Under the pieces are notes generated by a model. It saw only the letters and a list, made by a program, of their open reading frames with translations, was not told the DNA's origin and made no database searches. From Butyrivibrio sp. (GTDB taxonomy: Bacteria > Bacillota > Clostridia > Lachnospirales > Lachnospiraceae), in the NCBI GenBank assembly GCA_017615275.1, contig JAGAAO010000092.1, positions 1-64,000 on the forward strand: a DNA stretch of 64,000 nucleotides. Direction: 5' to 3'. Position numbers and translations under genes: made by a program. How positions within the stretch are numbered: position 1 is the first letter of the stretch; every line of letters starts with the position of its first letter. Positions 7,503 through 16,194 of this stretch are shown here, piece after piece.

Positions 7503-8531
7503 ATGAAAAGAAAGTATTTACCACTATTACTGTGCTTGTGTTTTGCGGTATCGGGCTGTGGAAAAGCAGATTTAGATATTTTAAGTGATTCACCTGAGCA
7601 GGAAGTATCTACACAGGAGGCTTCAACAGAGACATCTGAAGTAGAGGCGGATTCAGCAGAGGCTGAGGCACCTAAAGATGAGACGCTTGTACCGATCGAC
7701 GAGTGGGAAGAGAAATGGGCTGCTGAGAATGGCAGTGACGATCTTTCTACTGAGGAATTTGATGCATCACAATATGACGGAAAAGTTGTTGGAGAAAAGG
7801 TCGACGAGGTTGTTAATAACAGTTCATCTATCGAAGAGGAGATGAAAGGAATAGAAAAAGTTGCGTATTATTACACAAACTTTCATAATGCCGATCTTGG
7901 ACAGCAGGATATGAATGTTTTGAGCGATTTTGAATCGGATACATGGGATTATGAGATTCAGAGTCTTTTGAAAAGAATTCTTGATGAAGCCGATGCATCG
8001 AAAAAAGATAGCATAAAAGCAGATCAGGCAGCATGGGAGGAAAATTACCAGAAATGTCAGGGATCATTTAGCTGGGAAGGCGGATCGGCAGCTCCTATGA
8101 TGAATGCCGGAATGAATGCAAGATTTTTAAAGAATCGCGCTTATATGTTGGCAAAAGAGCTGGCTGATATCAAAGGCGAAAAATACGAACTTCCCAAAAG
8201 ATTCTTCAGAGAAAATTCTTATATGGGTGAAGACGGAGCTTTGGATATTACTGCAGGAATGGAAGGTGGTTCGCTTACCATCACTTATGCACCAAAGGGC
8301 AAAGACGCAGTGGAAATGTTGACTTACGATCCGATGATCAATGAGAACACTATTTCTTTCAGAACTTCATTCATGTCTGATGAAGGAGAAGAAGTACTTA
8401 CAAATGAAGGCGATGCGCCTATTGTTGGTACCATTACTTATGGATGGGACGGAGCAACGTTAACTATAACAGAATCGGGAGATAAGAATTTACCTGCAGG
8501 AACAGAGGTGAAATTCTCGACAGCAATGTAA
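7503..8531 (+). CDS. LprI-domain (DUF1311-like) lipoprotein
   Basis: A 342-residue predicted lipoprotein; the start ATG follows GGGAGAAG, and an earlier in-frame ATG at 7479 lacks a site. A basic N-terminus and hydrophobic core end at the lipobox VSGC. An acidic E/S/T/A linker follows (to about residue 75). The central part, with a SIKADQAAWEENYQKC segment, then GGSAAPMMNAGMNARFLKNRAYMLAKEL, resembles the lysozyme-inhibitor LprI N-terminal family, where W and C sit in this pattern. A C-terminal beta-rich domain of about 110 residues is not recognised. It is followed 17 bases later by another lipoprotein. A role against lysozyme is possible only by analogy. Confidence 0.72.
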   Translation: MKRKYLPLLLCLCFAVSGCGKADLDILSDSPEQEVSTQEASTETSEVEADSAEAEAPKDETLVPIDEWEEKWAAENGSDDLSTEEFDASQYDGKVVGEKVDEVVNNSSSIEEEMKGIEKVAYYYTNFHNADLGQQDMNVLSDFESDTWDYEIQSLLKRILDEADASKKDSIKADQAAWEENYQKCQGSFSWEGGSAAPMMNAGMNARFLKNRAYMLAKELADIKGEKYELPKRFFRENSYMGEDGALDITAGMEGGSLTITYAPKGKDAVEMLTYDPMINENTISFRTSFMSDEGEEVLTNEGDAPIVGTITYGWDGATLTITESGDKNLPAGTEVKFSTAM

Positions 8532-8548
8532 TACGAGGAGGAAGACGT

Positions 8549-9478
8549 ATGAAAAAAAACAGATTGGTATTCCTGGGATTTCCACTTATTGCGGCTATGA
8601 CTGTGGCTTGCAGCGGAATCGAATTAAACGGTGGTGAAGACGGACAGACTGAGATTGTAACGGAAGAGGCGTCTACATCCGAAGAGGCTACAGAAGCTAC
8701 ATCCGAAGCAGAAACTGAAGAAACAGCAGCTGCGGATGATGCAGAGTTTTATTATCTTGATCTGAAAGAAAATGCAGAAGAAAAAGTAGATCTTGGATCC
8801 GACGGACAGATGGATACTTTGTTCTTTAAGCATCCCGACGGATCGGGAAGCGATAATTCCTGTTCACTTAAAGTAAACGATCAAACAATAGATATAGAGC
8901 TGTTGGTAGAAAACGGAGTGATCATGGGTGATGCTAATGCATTTTTGGCCCATAGATCCGACGGAGATTTTGTCATGATCACTGAGGGCGGTGCTATGGG
9001 ATACGGAAATCTCACTTTATATATGTGGGATAAAGATTCGTTGAAAGAAGTGGGCAAAATTGATGATCAGCCTGTAAATATCTATTCAACATATGATACT
9101 AAAGCAAATAGCGATAAATACGAGATCTACGCAGATAAAATAGTCATTTCATCACTGGAAAACTTTTTTGGATGTGATTGGATCGGTGCAAGAGACTGTA
9201 AATATGACGGCGGTGGTTTGGAACTGGTAAGAGAAGAAAAAGTATACCCTATCATAAATGGTGCAGATGCAGGCCTTATTCTGAAGAAAGACGTAGAGTT
9301 TATGGATGATTCGGGAGAAGCACCCAAGACTGCAAAAAAAGGACAGAAAATCATACCGTATGATATAAACGGAAGTTGCATGGGATTTAAATCAGAAGAC
9401 GGCGAATTCCTGGGATATCTTCAGGATGATAACGGAGAAGAGCTGTTTGAAAATATAGGAAACTTTCAGGTAGGTTAA
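8549..9478 (+). CDS. Acidic-linker lipoprotein, paralogue of the gene at 20892
   Basis: A 309-residue lipoprotein with GAGGAGGAAGAC before the ATG. The signal peptide ends at MTVAC, a less usual but acceptable lipobox, and is followed by a 45-residue E/A/T/S linker. The mature part begins FYYLDLKENAEEKVDLGSDGQMDTLFF, whose DxGxDGxxD resembles the calcium-type motif of VCBS/FG-GAP-like repeats. The C-terminus with LILKKDVEFMDDSGEAPK, GQKIIPYDINGS and FKSEDGEFLGYL aligns with the minus-strand lipoprotein at 20892-21848, which shares GQKIIP, SEDGELLGYI and ELFENI. The pair is therefore a duplicated family. No function is known. Probably in one operon with its neighbours at 7503 and 9523. Confidence 0.7.
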   Translation: MKKNRLVFLGFPLIAAMTVACSGIELNGGEDGQTEIVTEEASTSEEATEATSEAETEETAAADDAEFYYLDLKENAEEKVDLGSDGQMDTLFFKHPDGSGSDNSCSLKVNDQTIDIELLVENGVIMGDANAFLAHRSDGDFVMITEGGAMGYGNLTLYMWDKDSLKEVGKIDDQPVNIYSTYDTKANSDKYEIYADKIVISSLENFFGCDWIGARDCKYDGGGLELVREEKVYPIINGADAGLILKKDVEFMDDSGEAPKTAKKGQKIIPYDINGSCMGFKSEDGEFLGYLQDDNGEELFENIGNFQVG

Positions 9479-9522
9479 TCAATCAGGAAAAGCATAATGG
9501 CATAGAAAGGTAGGAGCACAGC

Positions 9523-10200
9523 ATGAAAAAGAACGTGAAAATTTTTTGCATGGCACTGACAATGAGTTTATGTGTGGGTGGATTGACGGCATGTGGTGCG
9601 TCAACTGAAAACCAAACTGCAGACGAGAGCGCAGCTAACGCAAGCGAGGTGTCTTCTGATACAACTTTGGATGATACTGCTAAAGAGACAAAGGAAGATA
9701 CTGCAAGTGCGGAAGGTGCCGGTGATAATAAAGATCGCGCCAACGCAACGACCAAAGAAGGTAAGATCAAGACTTTGGTAGAAGGCGATATTGCACCGGA
9801 TTTTACGGCAAAGTTGGTTGACGGAACAGAGTTTACGTTGTCGGATCACGATAATGAAGTTGTGCTCCTTAATTTCTTTGCAAGTTGGTGCGGCCCATGT
9901 ATGGGAGAGATGCCGGCTTTTGAGATGCTTAAGGACGACGGATATTCCAACCTGTCAATCTTGTGTGTGAATTGCATGGAAGATAAAGCAACGGTAGATG
10001 CACTTGTAAAAGAAGAAGGATTTACTTTCCCGATTGCGTATGATGAGAACGGAGATATCGGAGAATATTACCCTACCGAGGGTATTCCGTATACATTAAT
10101 AATTAAAAACGGAGTAATAGAGCAGATAGAAGTCGGAGCCTCAAGCGCAGAAAGACAGTATTCTATTTACAAAGAAGCTATTGATAAGTGCATGGAGTAA
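9523..10200 (+). CDS. TlpA/ResA-like thioredoxin lipoprotein
   Basis: A 225-residue predicted lipoprotein. Lipobox LTAC places the lipidated cysteine at residue 24, then a D/E/T/A linker to about residue 80. The thioredoxin fold follows: IAPDFTAKLVDGTEFTLSD, the redox site WCGPCMGEMP (C123 and C126), and the cis-proline segment TEGIPYTLII. It is the AhpC/TSA-Redoxin type that acts outside the membrane as a disulfide reductase. The start follows TAGGAG. Downstream lie a DUF3592 membrane protein and a membrane iron-sulfur protein that could deliver electrons to this CxxC. Fold and redox role are secure; the substrate is not. Confidence 0.85.
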   Translation: MKKNVKIFCMALTMSLCVGGLTACGASTENQTADESAANASEVSSDTTLDDTAKETKEDTASAEGAGDNKDRANATTKEGKIKTLVEGDIAPDFTAKLVDGTEFTLSDHDNEVVLLNFFASWCGPCMGEMPAFEMLKDDGYSNLSILCVNCMEDKATVDALVKEEGFTFPIAYDENGDIGEYYPTEGIPYTLIIKNGVIEQIEVGASSAERQYSIYKEAIDKCME

Positions 10201-10295
10201 AAAATATACAATTTGTTAATTTTATAGTTGCAATTTCGGCCGTTTTTATCCAAAATTAGAATATACAGTTGTTTGGATTTAAACGAGGTAGAATT

Positions 10296-11006
10296 ATGAA
10301 CAGTGAAATTATTTTCATATCATGTATGGTTATCGTTGGAGTTATCATTTTATCCGCGATATATATATTGATTGTGCTTGCAAAGAACTCGCGTAAAACT
10401 CTTCAAGAGGATATGTTGGGAACAGACGTAGTTAAATATAGGACTGCGCAGAACAACCTCAGAGGAGTAAAGGTTGCTATGCCGATTACCATCGTATTAG
10501 CGGTGATATATATTATTGTATTACTCAATCATTTTTTGGGTATGATTCCGATCAATCCTATCGGAGGCGGACTTTTCGCTGGCGGACTGCTTTTTACCTA
10601 TTTAGGGGTATTTATCAAAAAGCTTAATACTGAGAAGAAAGGAAACTATCTCGGAGTCTGCAAGGGAATAGTGGTAGATGTGAGAAAAAGCACGGAACTG
10701 CGCGATATGGGCCGCTTTATGCACCCCGGTGATGGCACTCATGTAGATTATTTTGTTCCGGTAGTCAGATATGTTGTGAATGGAACAGAATATATTGTAG
10801 AGTGCTCGTCCGCTAAAGATTTAAAAAATGTTCCTAAGGTTGGAACAGAACTGACGGTATACTATGATACTCAATGTCCTAATTTTATGGAGACGGATTT
10901 TGACCGAAGTGTTAGCGGACCGGTTTCGATTGTTTTTGTGTCTGTCGGAATATTGCTGACTGTGGTCGGATTGATCGTATGTATAGTGTTTAGACCATGG
11001 TATTGA
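10296..11006 (+). CDS. DUF3592-like membrane protein
   Basis: The ATG at 10296 follows ACGAGG; an upstream in-frame start at 10269 lacks a site. The 236-residue product has an N-terminal membrane helix, two more helices around residues 63-110, an extracellular or cytoplasmic beta-rich domain (GIVVDVRKSTE to VYYDTQCPNFME) typical of DUF3592, and a last helix at the C-terminus. The family is of unknown function and is scattered in Firmicutes and Actinobacteria. It lies between the TlpA-like lipoprotein and the iron-sulfur membrane protein, spaced by 95 and 37 bases, so it may belong to the same transcription unit. Confidence 0.7.
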   Translation: MNSEIIFISCMVIVGVIILSAIYILIVLAKNSRKTLQEDMLGTDVVKYRTAQNNLRGVKVAMPITIVLAVIYIIVLLNHFLGMIPINPIGGGLFAGGLLFTYLGVFIKKLNTEKKGNYLGVCKGIVVDVRKSTELRDMGRFMHPGDGTHVDYFVPVVRYVVNGTEYIVECSSAKDLKNVPKVGTELTVYYDTQCPNFMETDFDRSVSGPVSIVFVSVGILLTVVGLIVCIVFRPWY

Positions 11007-11043
11007 TACAGTGTTTATAGAATAATGAGATTTTTGGGGGCGT

Positions 11044-12009
11044 ATGGCAGAAAAAAAGCATTTCAAACGCTTTTCCCGACGTTATGTGCAACTTATTGCG
11101 GCAGTCCTGTATAACTGCAATGTGAAAGGATTTGCAAGCGGGAAGATATGGAAGGAAGCGAGCAAGGGTGTATGTGCACCCGGACTTAATTGTTATTCCT
11201 GTCCGGGTGCCGTGGTCTCTTGCCCACTCGGCAGCTTGCAGGCGGCGCTTGTATCTTCAAAATATAAATTTCCTTATTATATCCTTGGAACGCTGTTGCT
11301 GATGGGATTGTTATTGGGAAGGCTGATCTGCGGGTTTTTATGTCCGTTTGGTCTTATTCAGGAATTGTTACATAAGATTCCGTCGCCCAAGTGGAAAAAG
11401 AGCAAGATCACGAGACGACTCAGCGGAATTAAATATGTCATACTTGTAGTATTTGCATTTTTTATTCCGATAGTTTTTGCCGCACCCGGTTTTTGTAAGT
11501 TTATATGCCCTGCAGGGACGATGGAAGCAGGAATTCCGCTTACGGTTTTAAACGAAGATATGCGTTCGATGCTGGGATTTTTGTTTAGCTGGAAAGTTGC
11601 GGTATTACTCATCATCCTGATTCTGTGTGTGTTTGCTTATCGCGGGTTTTGCAGGTTTATATGTCCGCTTGGTGCAATATATTCTTTTTTTCAACCGCTT
11701 TCATTCTTTGGTATAAAGGTTGATGAGAACAAATGCATTCATTGCGATGCCTGCATCAAAACTTGCAAGATGGATGTGAAAAAAGTATGTGACAGAGAAT
11801 GCATACAGTGCGGCGATTGTATTAAAAAGTGTCCTGTAGATGCGATTGGTTTTGGATGGCGCAAGCAGGATAGAAAAAAGCAGATCATCCGTATTGTTAT
11901 TCTTGCAGCGGCGCTACTGCTTGTGGTTATAGGTTTAAACAACAACGGTTTTAATGATATCAAGAATAAAGCAATCCGAATTTGCTATGAATGTATGGGA
12001 ATAGGATAA
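11044..12009 (+). CDS. NapH/YccM-like polytopic 4Fe-4S membrane protein
   Basis: A 321-residue protein. The early motif CAPGLNCYSCPGAVVSCPLGSLQ, the membrane helices near residues 80-100, 130-150 and 180-200, and the repeated CGFLCPFG, CKFICPAG and CRFICPLG loops are typical of NapH/CcoG-like electron-transfer membrane proteins. The C-terminal cytoplasmic part has two ferredoxin motifs, CIHCDACIKTCKMD and CIQCGDCIKKCPVD, and a final helix. It probably carries electrons from cytoplasmic ferredoxin across the membrane. The upstream TlpA-like lipoprotein with its CxxC is a plausible acceptor. The start GTATGG is preceded by TTTGGGGGC. A bidirectional terminator follows. Confidence 0.82.
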   Translation: MAEKKHFKRFSRRYVQLIAAVLYNCNVKGFASGKIWKEASKGVCAPGLNCYSCPGAVVSCPLGSLQAALVSSKYKFPYYILGTLLLMGLLLGRLICGFLCPFGLIQELLHKIPSPKWKKSKITRRLSGIKYVILVVFAFFIPIVFAAPGFCKFICPAGTMEAGIPLTVLNEDMRSMLGFLFSWKVAVLLIILILCVFAYRGFCRFICPLGAIYSFFQPLSFFGIKVDENKCIHCDACIKTCKMDVKKVCDRECIQCGDCIKKCPVDAIGFGWRKQDRKKQIIRIVILAAALLLVVIGLNNNGFNDIKNKAIRICYECMGIG

Positions 12010-12015
12010 AAAAAC

Positions 12016-12055
12016 ACCTCTCTGCGTGGATGAGCACCTTGCGGAGAGGTTTTGT
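12016..12055. terminator. Bidirectional terminator between convergent genes
   Basis: ACCTCTCTGC and GCGGAGAGGT form a 10-bp stem with one G-T pair. The plus strand continues with TTTTG and the minus strand with GTTTTTTT. Confidence 0.8.
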
Positions 12056-12065
12056 TATCTTCGGA

Positions 12066-12974
12066 TTATTTTTTAGCTGATGCTTTGATGATGGAGATCA
12101 GTCCAAATAAAAGACCGATACATATGCGTGTAATCAAACGAGTGGTAAAGCGGGAGCTTCTGTCTGTTTCAGGTTCTTTGTATGTTTTTTGCGGCATGTA
12201 GATACCATTCTCTTTAAGTGTTTTTTCATAATCCTGATTCGGGGTTAGAGTGATGCGGTTTGTGTCATCAGACTTTTCTGCATCTTTATGGTCGAAAGAA
12301 CTTAAAGAGGGAGCATTGTCATATGTGATGCCTTCAATGAGTTCAAGAGCATCCTCTTTGTAATCATGTGCTTTTTGCGAAGGATCGTTACTCGTTACGT
12401 AGTAGTAATAACCTTTGCTGTCAACAAAAGTGACCATACAGTAAGTCCCTGATTCGGTACCGTCATCCTCTTTAGTTGTAAGTTCCATGCAGGCATAGGC
12501 TATTCCGTTTTTATCTTTGTAGTAACTGTCGGATGTAACGGTGGTATTAGTTTTTCCGCCTTCTTCTTTGGCAGAAGCGACAAGCTGAAATACGAACATT
12601 GTCAGCTCTGTTTCGCTAAAAGTATTGAGGTTGGCGATATCCGCTTTCTCCTGTGTATCACAAACAAGATATGCTTCGGTAATACGAGGATCTGTGATGG
12701 ATAAAACTTCGAATTGTGTATTTGAATCAATGAGTGTCTGCATTTGAGATGAAGCACTGATTCCGAATTTATCCAGATCTCCGCGGTAGACTTGTTTCTG
12801 ATCGATAGCATAGTCATATTTGTCGGGAACCGTTACTTTTATTGCTGCATCGGGAAGTTCGATTACCAGGCCTTCCTGTGTAGTGTCGTTTTCCGTAGCG
12901 TATACAGTGGTGCCCAGAAATACGAACAGGGTTGCTATTAAAAGAGCGACAGCGCTTATAAATATCTTTTTCAT
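12066..12974 (-). CDS. Exported membrane-anchored protein of unknown function
   Basis: The start is taken at the ATG at 12974, 8 bases after GGAG, giving 302 residues. A signal peptide ends near TTVYA. The exported domain (about 30-260) is mixed alpha/beta, with YLVCDTQEKADIANLNTFSETELTMF and TKEDDGTESGTYCMVTFVDSKGYYYYVT. Its pattern of short surface-exposed strands around a user-stress type module is seen in several unnamed Lachnospiraceae proteins. The C-terminus has a second membrane helix (RICIGLLFGLISIIKA) with a basic end, so the domain lies outside and is anchored. No enzyme motif is seen. It is convergent with the iron-sulfur protein gene and has its own promoter. Confidence 0.65.
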   Translation of the reverse strand: MKKIFISAVALLIATLFVFLGTTVYATENDTTQEGLVIELPDAAIKVTVPDKYDYAIDQKQVYRGDLDKFGISASSQMQTLIDSNTQFEVLSITDPRITEAYLVCDTQEKADIANLNTFSETELTMFVFQLVASAKEEGGKTNTTVTSDSYYKDKNGIAYACMELTTKEDDGTESGTYCMVTFVDSKGYYYYVTSNDPSQKAHDYKEDALELIEGITYDNAPSLSSFDHKDAEKSDDTNRITLTPNQDYEKTLKENGIYMPQKTYKEPETDRSSRFTTRLITRICIGLLFGLISIIKASAKK

Positions 12975-13048
12975 GTAAATCTCCATTTCGATTTTGAAAT
13001 ATAATAAATCGATTTTAATAAAACGATTTTTGCTAAATTAACAACCAT

Positions 13049-13077
13049 ATTATATAGATGTTTTATCAAAATGTAAA
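13049..13077 (-). promoter_or_regulatory. Promoter of the anchored exported protein
   Basis: On the minus strand TTTACA (13077-13072), 17 bases and TATAAT (13054-13049). The long AT-rich leader continues to the ATG at 12974. Confidence 0.65.
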
Positions 13078-13140
13078 ACTATTTTTTATTGTTATATTAA
13101 CATTTATTAAAAAATACGCATTTGATGCATTTGTAAAAAT

Positions 13141-13169
13141 TTGCAGTATGACGGACATGATGGTAAAAT
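13141..13169 (+). promoter_or_regulatory. Promoter of the 13.2-15.7 kb lipoprotein operon
   Basis: TTGCAG (13141-13146), 17 bases, TAAAAT (13164-13169). It lies 32 bases before the ATG at 13201. Confidence 0.6.
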
Positions 13170-13200
13170 ATGCAAAAAAATGTTAGAGGGTAATTAATTT

Positions 13201-13854
13201 ATGAGAAGAAATATATTGTTTATTATTGGGCTTACGGGAACAGTACTTCTTGCGGGATGTTCAAAAACATCGCCGGAGGATGACAATAGCCTTGTTATTG
13301 AGGAGCAGCCTGCAGAGGCAGCTTCTGAAGCGACGAGTATTGAAGCTGAGCAAACGGAAAGTAACACAGCTGATTCGGGTGCATCTGATGCGAGCGTTGC
13401 AAGCAGCACAGCGGCAGGAGAAGAGTTTGGTGCTATATATGGACTTAATTTTGTAGTTCCGGAGGGATTCGAGAATGTTTCGGTACATCCCGAAGGTTAT
13501 GAGAAAGGTAATGCTGCGGGTGGCTATACTCACAATTTTAAGAATGAGGATCTTGGCATGGAGATAGAGGTGGCTGAGTATCTTTGGGCAAATGTGCCGG
13601 TTGAAGCTGAGAACAAAGAAGAATTCTTAAAGAAGCAGTATGATAGTACTGTAGGAGCTGATTTCGAGTCAGAGATAGGTGATGATTATTTTTATAATTC
13701 AACACTTGATGAAGCAGGCACACGCACTTATTTCCGTGAAATCGTAACAGATGATGCAGCATTTGATATTACAATAACTTATACAGACGGTGACAGTGAA
13801 AGCGAAGCAGTAAAAGATGAATTTATTAATTCATGCACTATAGATAAAGAATGA
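13201..13854 (+). CDS. Small lipoprotein with acidic linker
   Basis: A 217-residue lipoprotein. The signal peptide ends in the canonical lipobox LAGC at residue 20, followed by an A/S/E/T-rich linker to about residue 75. The mature domain starts GLNFVVPEGFENVSVHPEGY and continues with a soluble alpha/beta region of about 140 residues. Phrases such as GLNFVVPEGF are common in surface lipoproteins of this bacterial group but give no function. It is followed by a metallophosphoesterase after 7 bases and another lipoprotein, so the three genes form an operon. The ribosome site is AGAGGG, rather far from the ATG. Confidence 0.68.
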   Translation: MRRNILFIIGLTGTVLLAGCSKTSPEDDNSLVIEEQPAEAASEATSIEAEQTESNTADSGASDASVASSTAAGEEFGAIYGLNFVVPEGFENVSVHPEGYEKGNAAGGYTHNFKNEDLGMEIEVAEYLWANVPVEAENKEEFLKKQYDSTVGADFESEIGDDYFYNSTLDEAGTRTYFREIVTDDAAFDITITYTDGDSESEAVKDEFINSCTIDKE

Positions 13855-13861
13855 TGAGATA

Positions 13862-14674
13862 ATGAAAAAGAAAATATGGCGCATAATTGCAATTATTTTA
13901 TTGGTCATTGTGGCGATAAGTCTTTGGTTTGAAGTTCCTGTAGTGGAACGCATTGATGTTGACAGTGAGGGAAAGGTTAATGATCCGGTTCGTTTTGCGC
14001 TTGTAACGGATCTTCACTCTTGTTATTACGGAAAAGATCAAAATAAACTGGTAGAGATGATCCAAAAGCAAGATGTGGATGCAGTGCTTTTATCAGGTGA
14101 TATCTTTGATGATAAAGTTAAAGATGATAATTCTAAGATCTTTCTTGAGCATATAGTGGACGAGTACCCATGTTTCTATGTGACCGGGAATCATGAATTC
14201 TGGAGCAAGAGAGAAAAAGAGATCAAGGAATATCTTGCATCTATAGGAGTGACGGTCCTTGAAGGGAATTACGAATCTTTTTCCGTAAACGGATGTACCG
14301 TTGATATTTGTGGTGTTGACGATCCTACATATATGGGCGAGGATAATTGGAAGAAACAGCTTGCGTCTGCTCTTCCTGAGTCGGATAATTACAAGATTCT
14401 TTTGTCACATCGTCCTGAAAAAGTGGATATATATGATGATTACAGCTTTGACATGATCGTAAGCGGACATGCCCATGGCGGACAGTGGATCATTCCTTTT
14501 TGGAAACACGGTGTAGCTGCTCCAAATCAAGGTTTGTTTCCGAAATATGTTGATGGTATGTATAATCTTTCAAACGGTACGAAATTAGTGGTGAGCAGAG
14601 GACTCTCAAGGGAAAGAATGCCGCTTCCGAGGTTTTTTAACCATCCGGAGGTTGTAGTAATAGAAGTGAGGTAA
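13862..14674 (+). CDS. Membrane-anchored metallophosphoesterase (YkuE/YaeI-like)
   Basis: A 270-residue calcineurin-like phosphoesterase. An N-terminal helix (residues 5-24) anchors it. The metal ligands are all present: D50 and H52 in TDLHS, D80 in LSGDIFDD, GNHEFW, SHRP, and the SGHAHGGQW loop. This arrangement fits the YkuE/YaeI branch, whose members act on lipid-linked or cyclic phosphates at the membrane; the actual substrate is not deducible. The gene begins 7 bases after the upstream lipoprotein and ends 3 bases before the next, so it is expressed with them. It may work on cell envelope material with these lipoproteins, which is speculation. Confidence 0.85.
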   Translation: MKKKIWRIIAIILLVIVAISLWFEVPVVERIDVDSEGKVNDPVRFALVTDLHSCYYGKDQNKLVEMIQKQDVDAVLLSGDIFDDKVKDDNSKIFLEHIVDEYPCFYVTGNHEFWSKREKEIKEYLASIGVTVLEGNYESFSVNGCTVDICGVDDPTYMGEDNWKKQLASALPESDNYKILLSHRPEKVDIYDDYSFDMIVSGHAHGGQWIIPFWKHGVAAPNQGLFPKYVDGMYNLSNGTKLVVSRGLSRERMPLPRFFNHPEVVVIEVR

Positions 14675-14677
14675 ATT

Positions 14678-15697
14678 ATGAAAAGATTAAAGGTGTTGTT
14701 AATTGCCGGTGTACTTATCACGTCAATGGCAGGATGTGCATCCAAGGGAGGAAACATAGATATTGTAGCTGATTCCGAGCAGGAGTCAGGTGCTGATCAG
14801 GAAGCCGGTGCTGAGAATGCTGAAAATAACAGTGATGATGCCGGTTCGGTAGAAGCTTATGAAGCACTGATTGCAGGTGAAGGAACCGTAAGCTTTAAGT
14901 ATTGCATTGACAATATGGATAAAGAGAGTGAAGTTTTTTCGTATGAGGATGAGATTCTTTCACATCTTTCGGCAGATAAGGAATATACACTTCCTGAACT
15001 TAAGAGTGCACTTAATGAGATATTTGCCAACGAGGAAAACGGCTTTATGCCGGGTGAAATAAACTCTATGGAATATGCATACCTTGACTGCGGAGCAGAC
15101 GGTGTAAAAGAATTGGCGCTTCGTATGCGCGGACCGTTTGTGGAAGAAAATAGCAGTATGACATATGTGATCAAGGAGATTGATTCCAAGCTTCAGGTTG
15201 TATATGCTTTTGCCGGTTGGTGGCGAAACAATACAGAAATAAACGAGTTTGGTTATATCACGGGCGGAGGAAGTAACGGTGCATCCAATCATGGGTGGGA
15301 TGCCGGTTACGTAAATGCGGACGGAAAGTATTCATATGGATTTTATGAAGAGGTAGAAGCTGATATAGAGATGTATGCTTCATACACCGATCATGATGAT
15401 TTTACTCTTCCGACAAGTGAAGGACTGCTCTGTGTATATACACTTTATATGGGAGATAATCAGGATGAAACGTACTATTCGTATGCTGTAAATGACGGTG
15501 AAAAATTTGAAGAGATGGATATACCAAACTTATACACTGACAGCGAGTACAAGGACGTAATGGATTGCTTTAAGGGACAAACGTTTATTACCATGGATGA
15601 ACTTAGGAAATTAGAGGAAGACAGGCTTCAGGAAATGGGAGTTACCGATCAGATAAAGAACGGTAAAGAATTAAATTATCAGGAAATAAATTTTTAA
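14678..15697 (+). CDS. Lipoprotein with DG-type motif and acidic linker
   Basis: A 339-residue lipoprotein with lipobox MAGC near residue 20 and an E/A/D/N-rich linker to about residue 60. The middle holds MEYAYLDCGADGVKELALRM, which resembles the D-x-x-x-DG-x-x-(E/D)-L strand motif of VCBS/FG-GAP-like proteins and is also present in other lipoproteins of this window. It continues with AGWWRNNTEINEFGYITGGG and a Y/D-rich stretch. No enzymatic signature is seen. GAGG precedes the ATG. It is the last gene of a three-gene operon ending at a terminator at 15720. Confidence 0.65.
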   Translation: MKRLKVLLIAGVLITSMAGCASKGGNIDIVADSEQESGADQEAGAENAENNSDDAGSVEAYEALIAGEGTVSFKYCIDNMDKESEVFSYEDEILSHLSADKEYTLPELKSALNEIFANEENGFMPGEINSMEYAYLDCGADGVKELALRMRGPFVEENSSMTYVIKEIDSKLQVVYAFAGWWRNNTEINEFGYITGGGSNGASNHGWDAGYVNADGKYSYGFYEEVEADIEMYASYTDHDDFTLPTSEGLLCVYTLYMGDNQDETYYSYAVNDGEKFEEMDIPNLYTDSEYKDVMDCFKGQTFITMDELRKLEEDRLQEMGVTDQIKNGKELNYQEINF

Positions 15698-15719
15698 GTT
15701 AATATAGGTTAGAGTTCTG

Positions 15720-15752
15720 TCGGCGTTGATATTTGTGTCAACGCCGATTTGC
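15720..15752 (+). terminator. Terminator of the lipoprotein operon
   Basis: A perfect 10-bp stem, TCGGCGTTGA and TCAACGCCGA, with an 8-base loop and a short TTT tail. Confidence 0.7.
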
Positions 15753-15817
15753 ATTGACTAAAGAACATATAAATGATACTCTTTCGATAGGCGATTTGAC
15801 TTGTTGGGAGTAAAAGT

Positions 15818-15886
15818 CTATTAAGCGGTTTCGTAGACTTTTCCAACACATCCGAGGGGAATTTATAAATCAGGGGAATTTATAAA
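15818..15886. repeat. Inverted repeat and 15-bp tandem repeat before a small secreted gene
   Basis: A 9-bp inverted repeat (AAAAGTCTA and TAGACTTTT) is followed by two exact copies of AGGGGAATTTATAAA, at 15855-15869 and 15872-15886, with a period of 17. They lie directly upstream of the ribosome site of the gene at 15909 and could be regulatory or RNA-structural. Confidence 0.4.
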
Positions 15887-15908
15887 AAGAGTGGAGGAGA
15901 TAATTGGG

Positions 15909-16157
15909 ATGAAAAAAGTGAGTCGAAGAGCAGTTTCTTTTGTGCTGACATTAATTTCGGCACTATCTGTTGGATTGTTTGTTTATCCTATTGCGTCTCA
16001 TTCGGAAGATGAGAGTGATTACACCGTGACTACAACATATAAGCAGATTGAAGAGATCAAGGGCGTACCGAGTCCTGAGGGAACAAGCGGAGTTATCTAC
16101 GCTGATGATACACAGGAAGACGCTTCTACAGATACGGTATCTATAGAAGAGCCTTGA
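15909..16157 (+). CDS. Small secreted acidic peptide
   Basis: The ATG at 15909 follows GTGGAGGAG; it gives 82 residues. MKKVSRRAVSFVLTLISALSVGLFVYPIASHS is a signal peptide or a single membrane anchor. The rest is about 50 residues, acidic and rich in D, E and T, with no motif. It resembles the signal-plus-linker parts of the neighbouring lipoproteins but has no lipobox and no following domain. It may be a remnant of a larger gene or a genuine small exported protein. The downstream gene is convergent. Confidence 0.5.
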   Translation: MKKVSRRAVSFVLTLISALSVGLFVYPIASHSEDESDYTVTTTYKQIEEIKGVPSPEGTSGVIYADDTQEDASTDTVSIEEP

Positions 16158-16194
16158 CTTTATATGTGTTTTTGGGCAGATTTTTACAGCAGGT

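Noticed and set aside
15855..15886. CRISPR-like repeat pair
   Set aside because: Only two 15-bp copies with a 2-base spacer and no cas genes; not an array. No CRISPR array was seen in the window.
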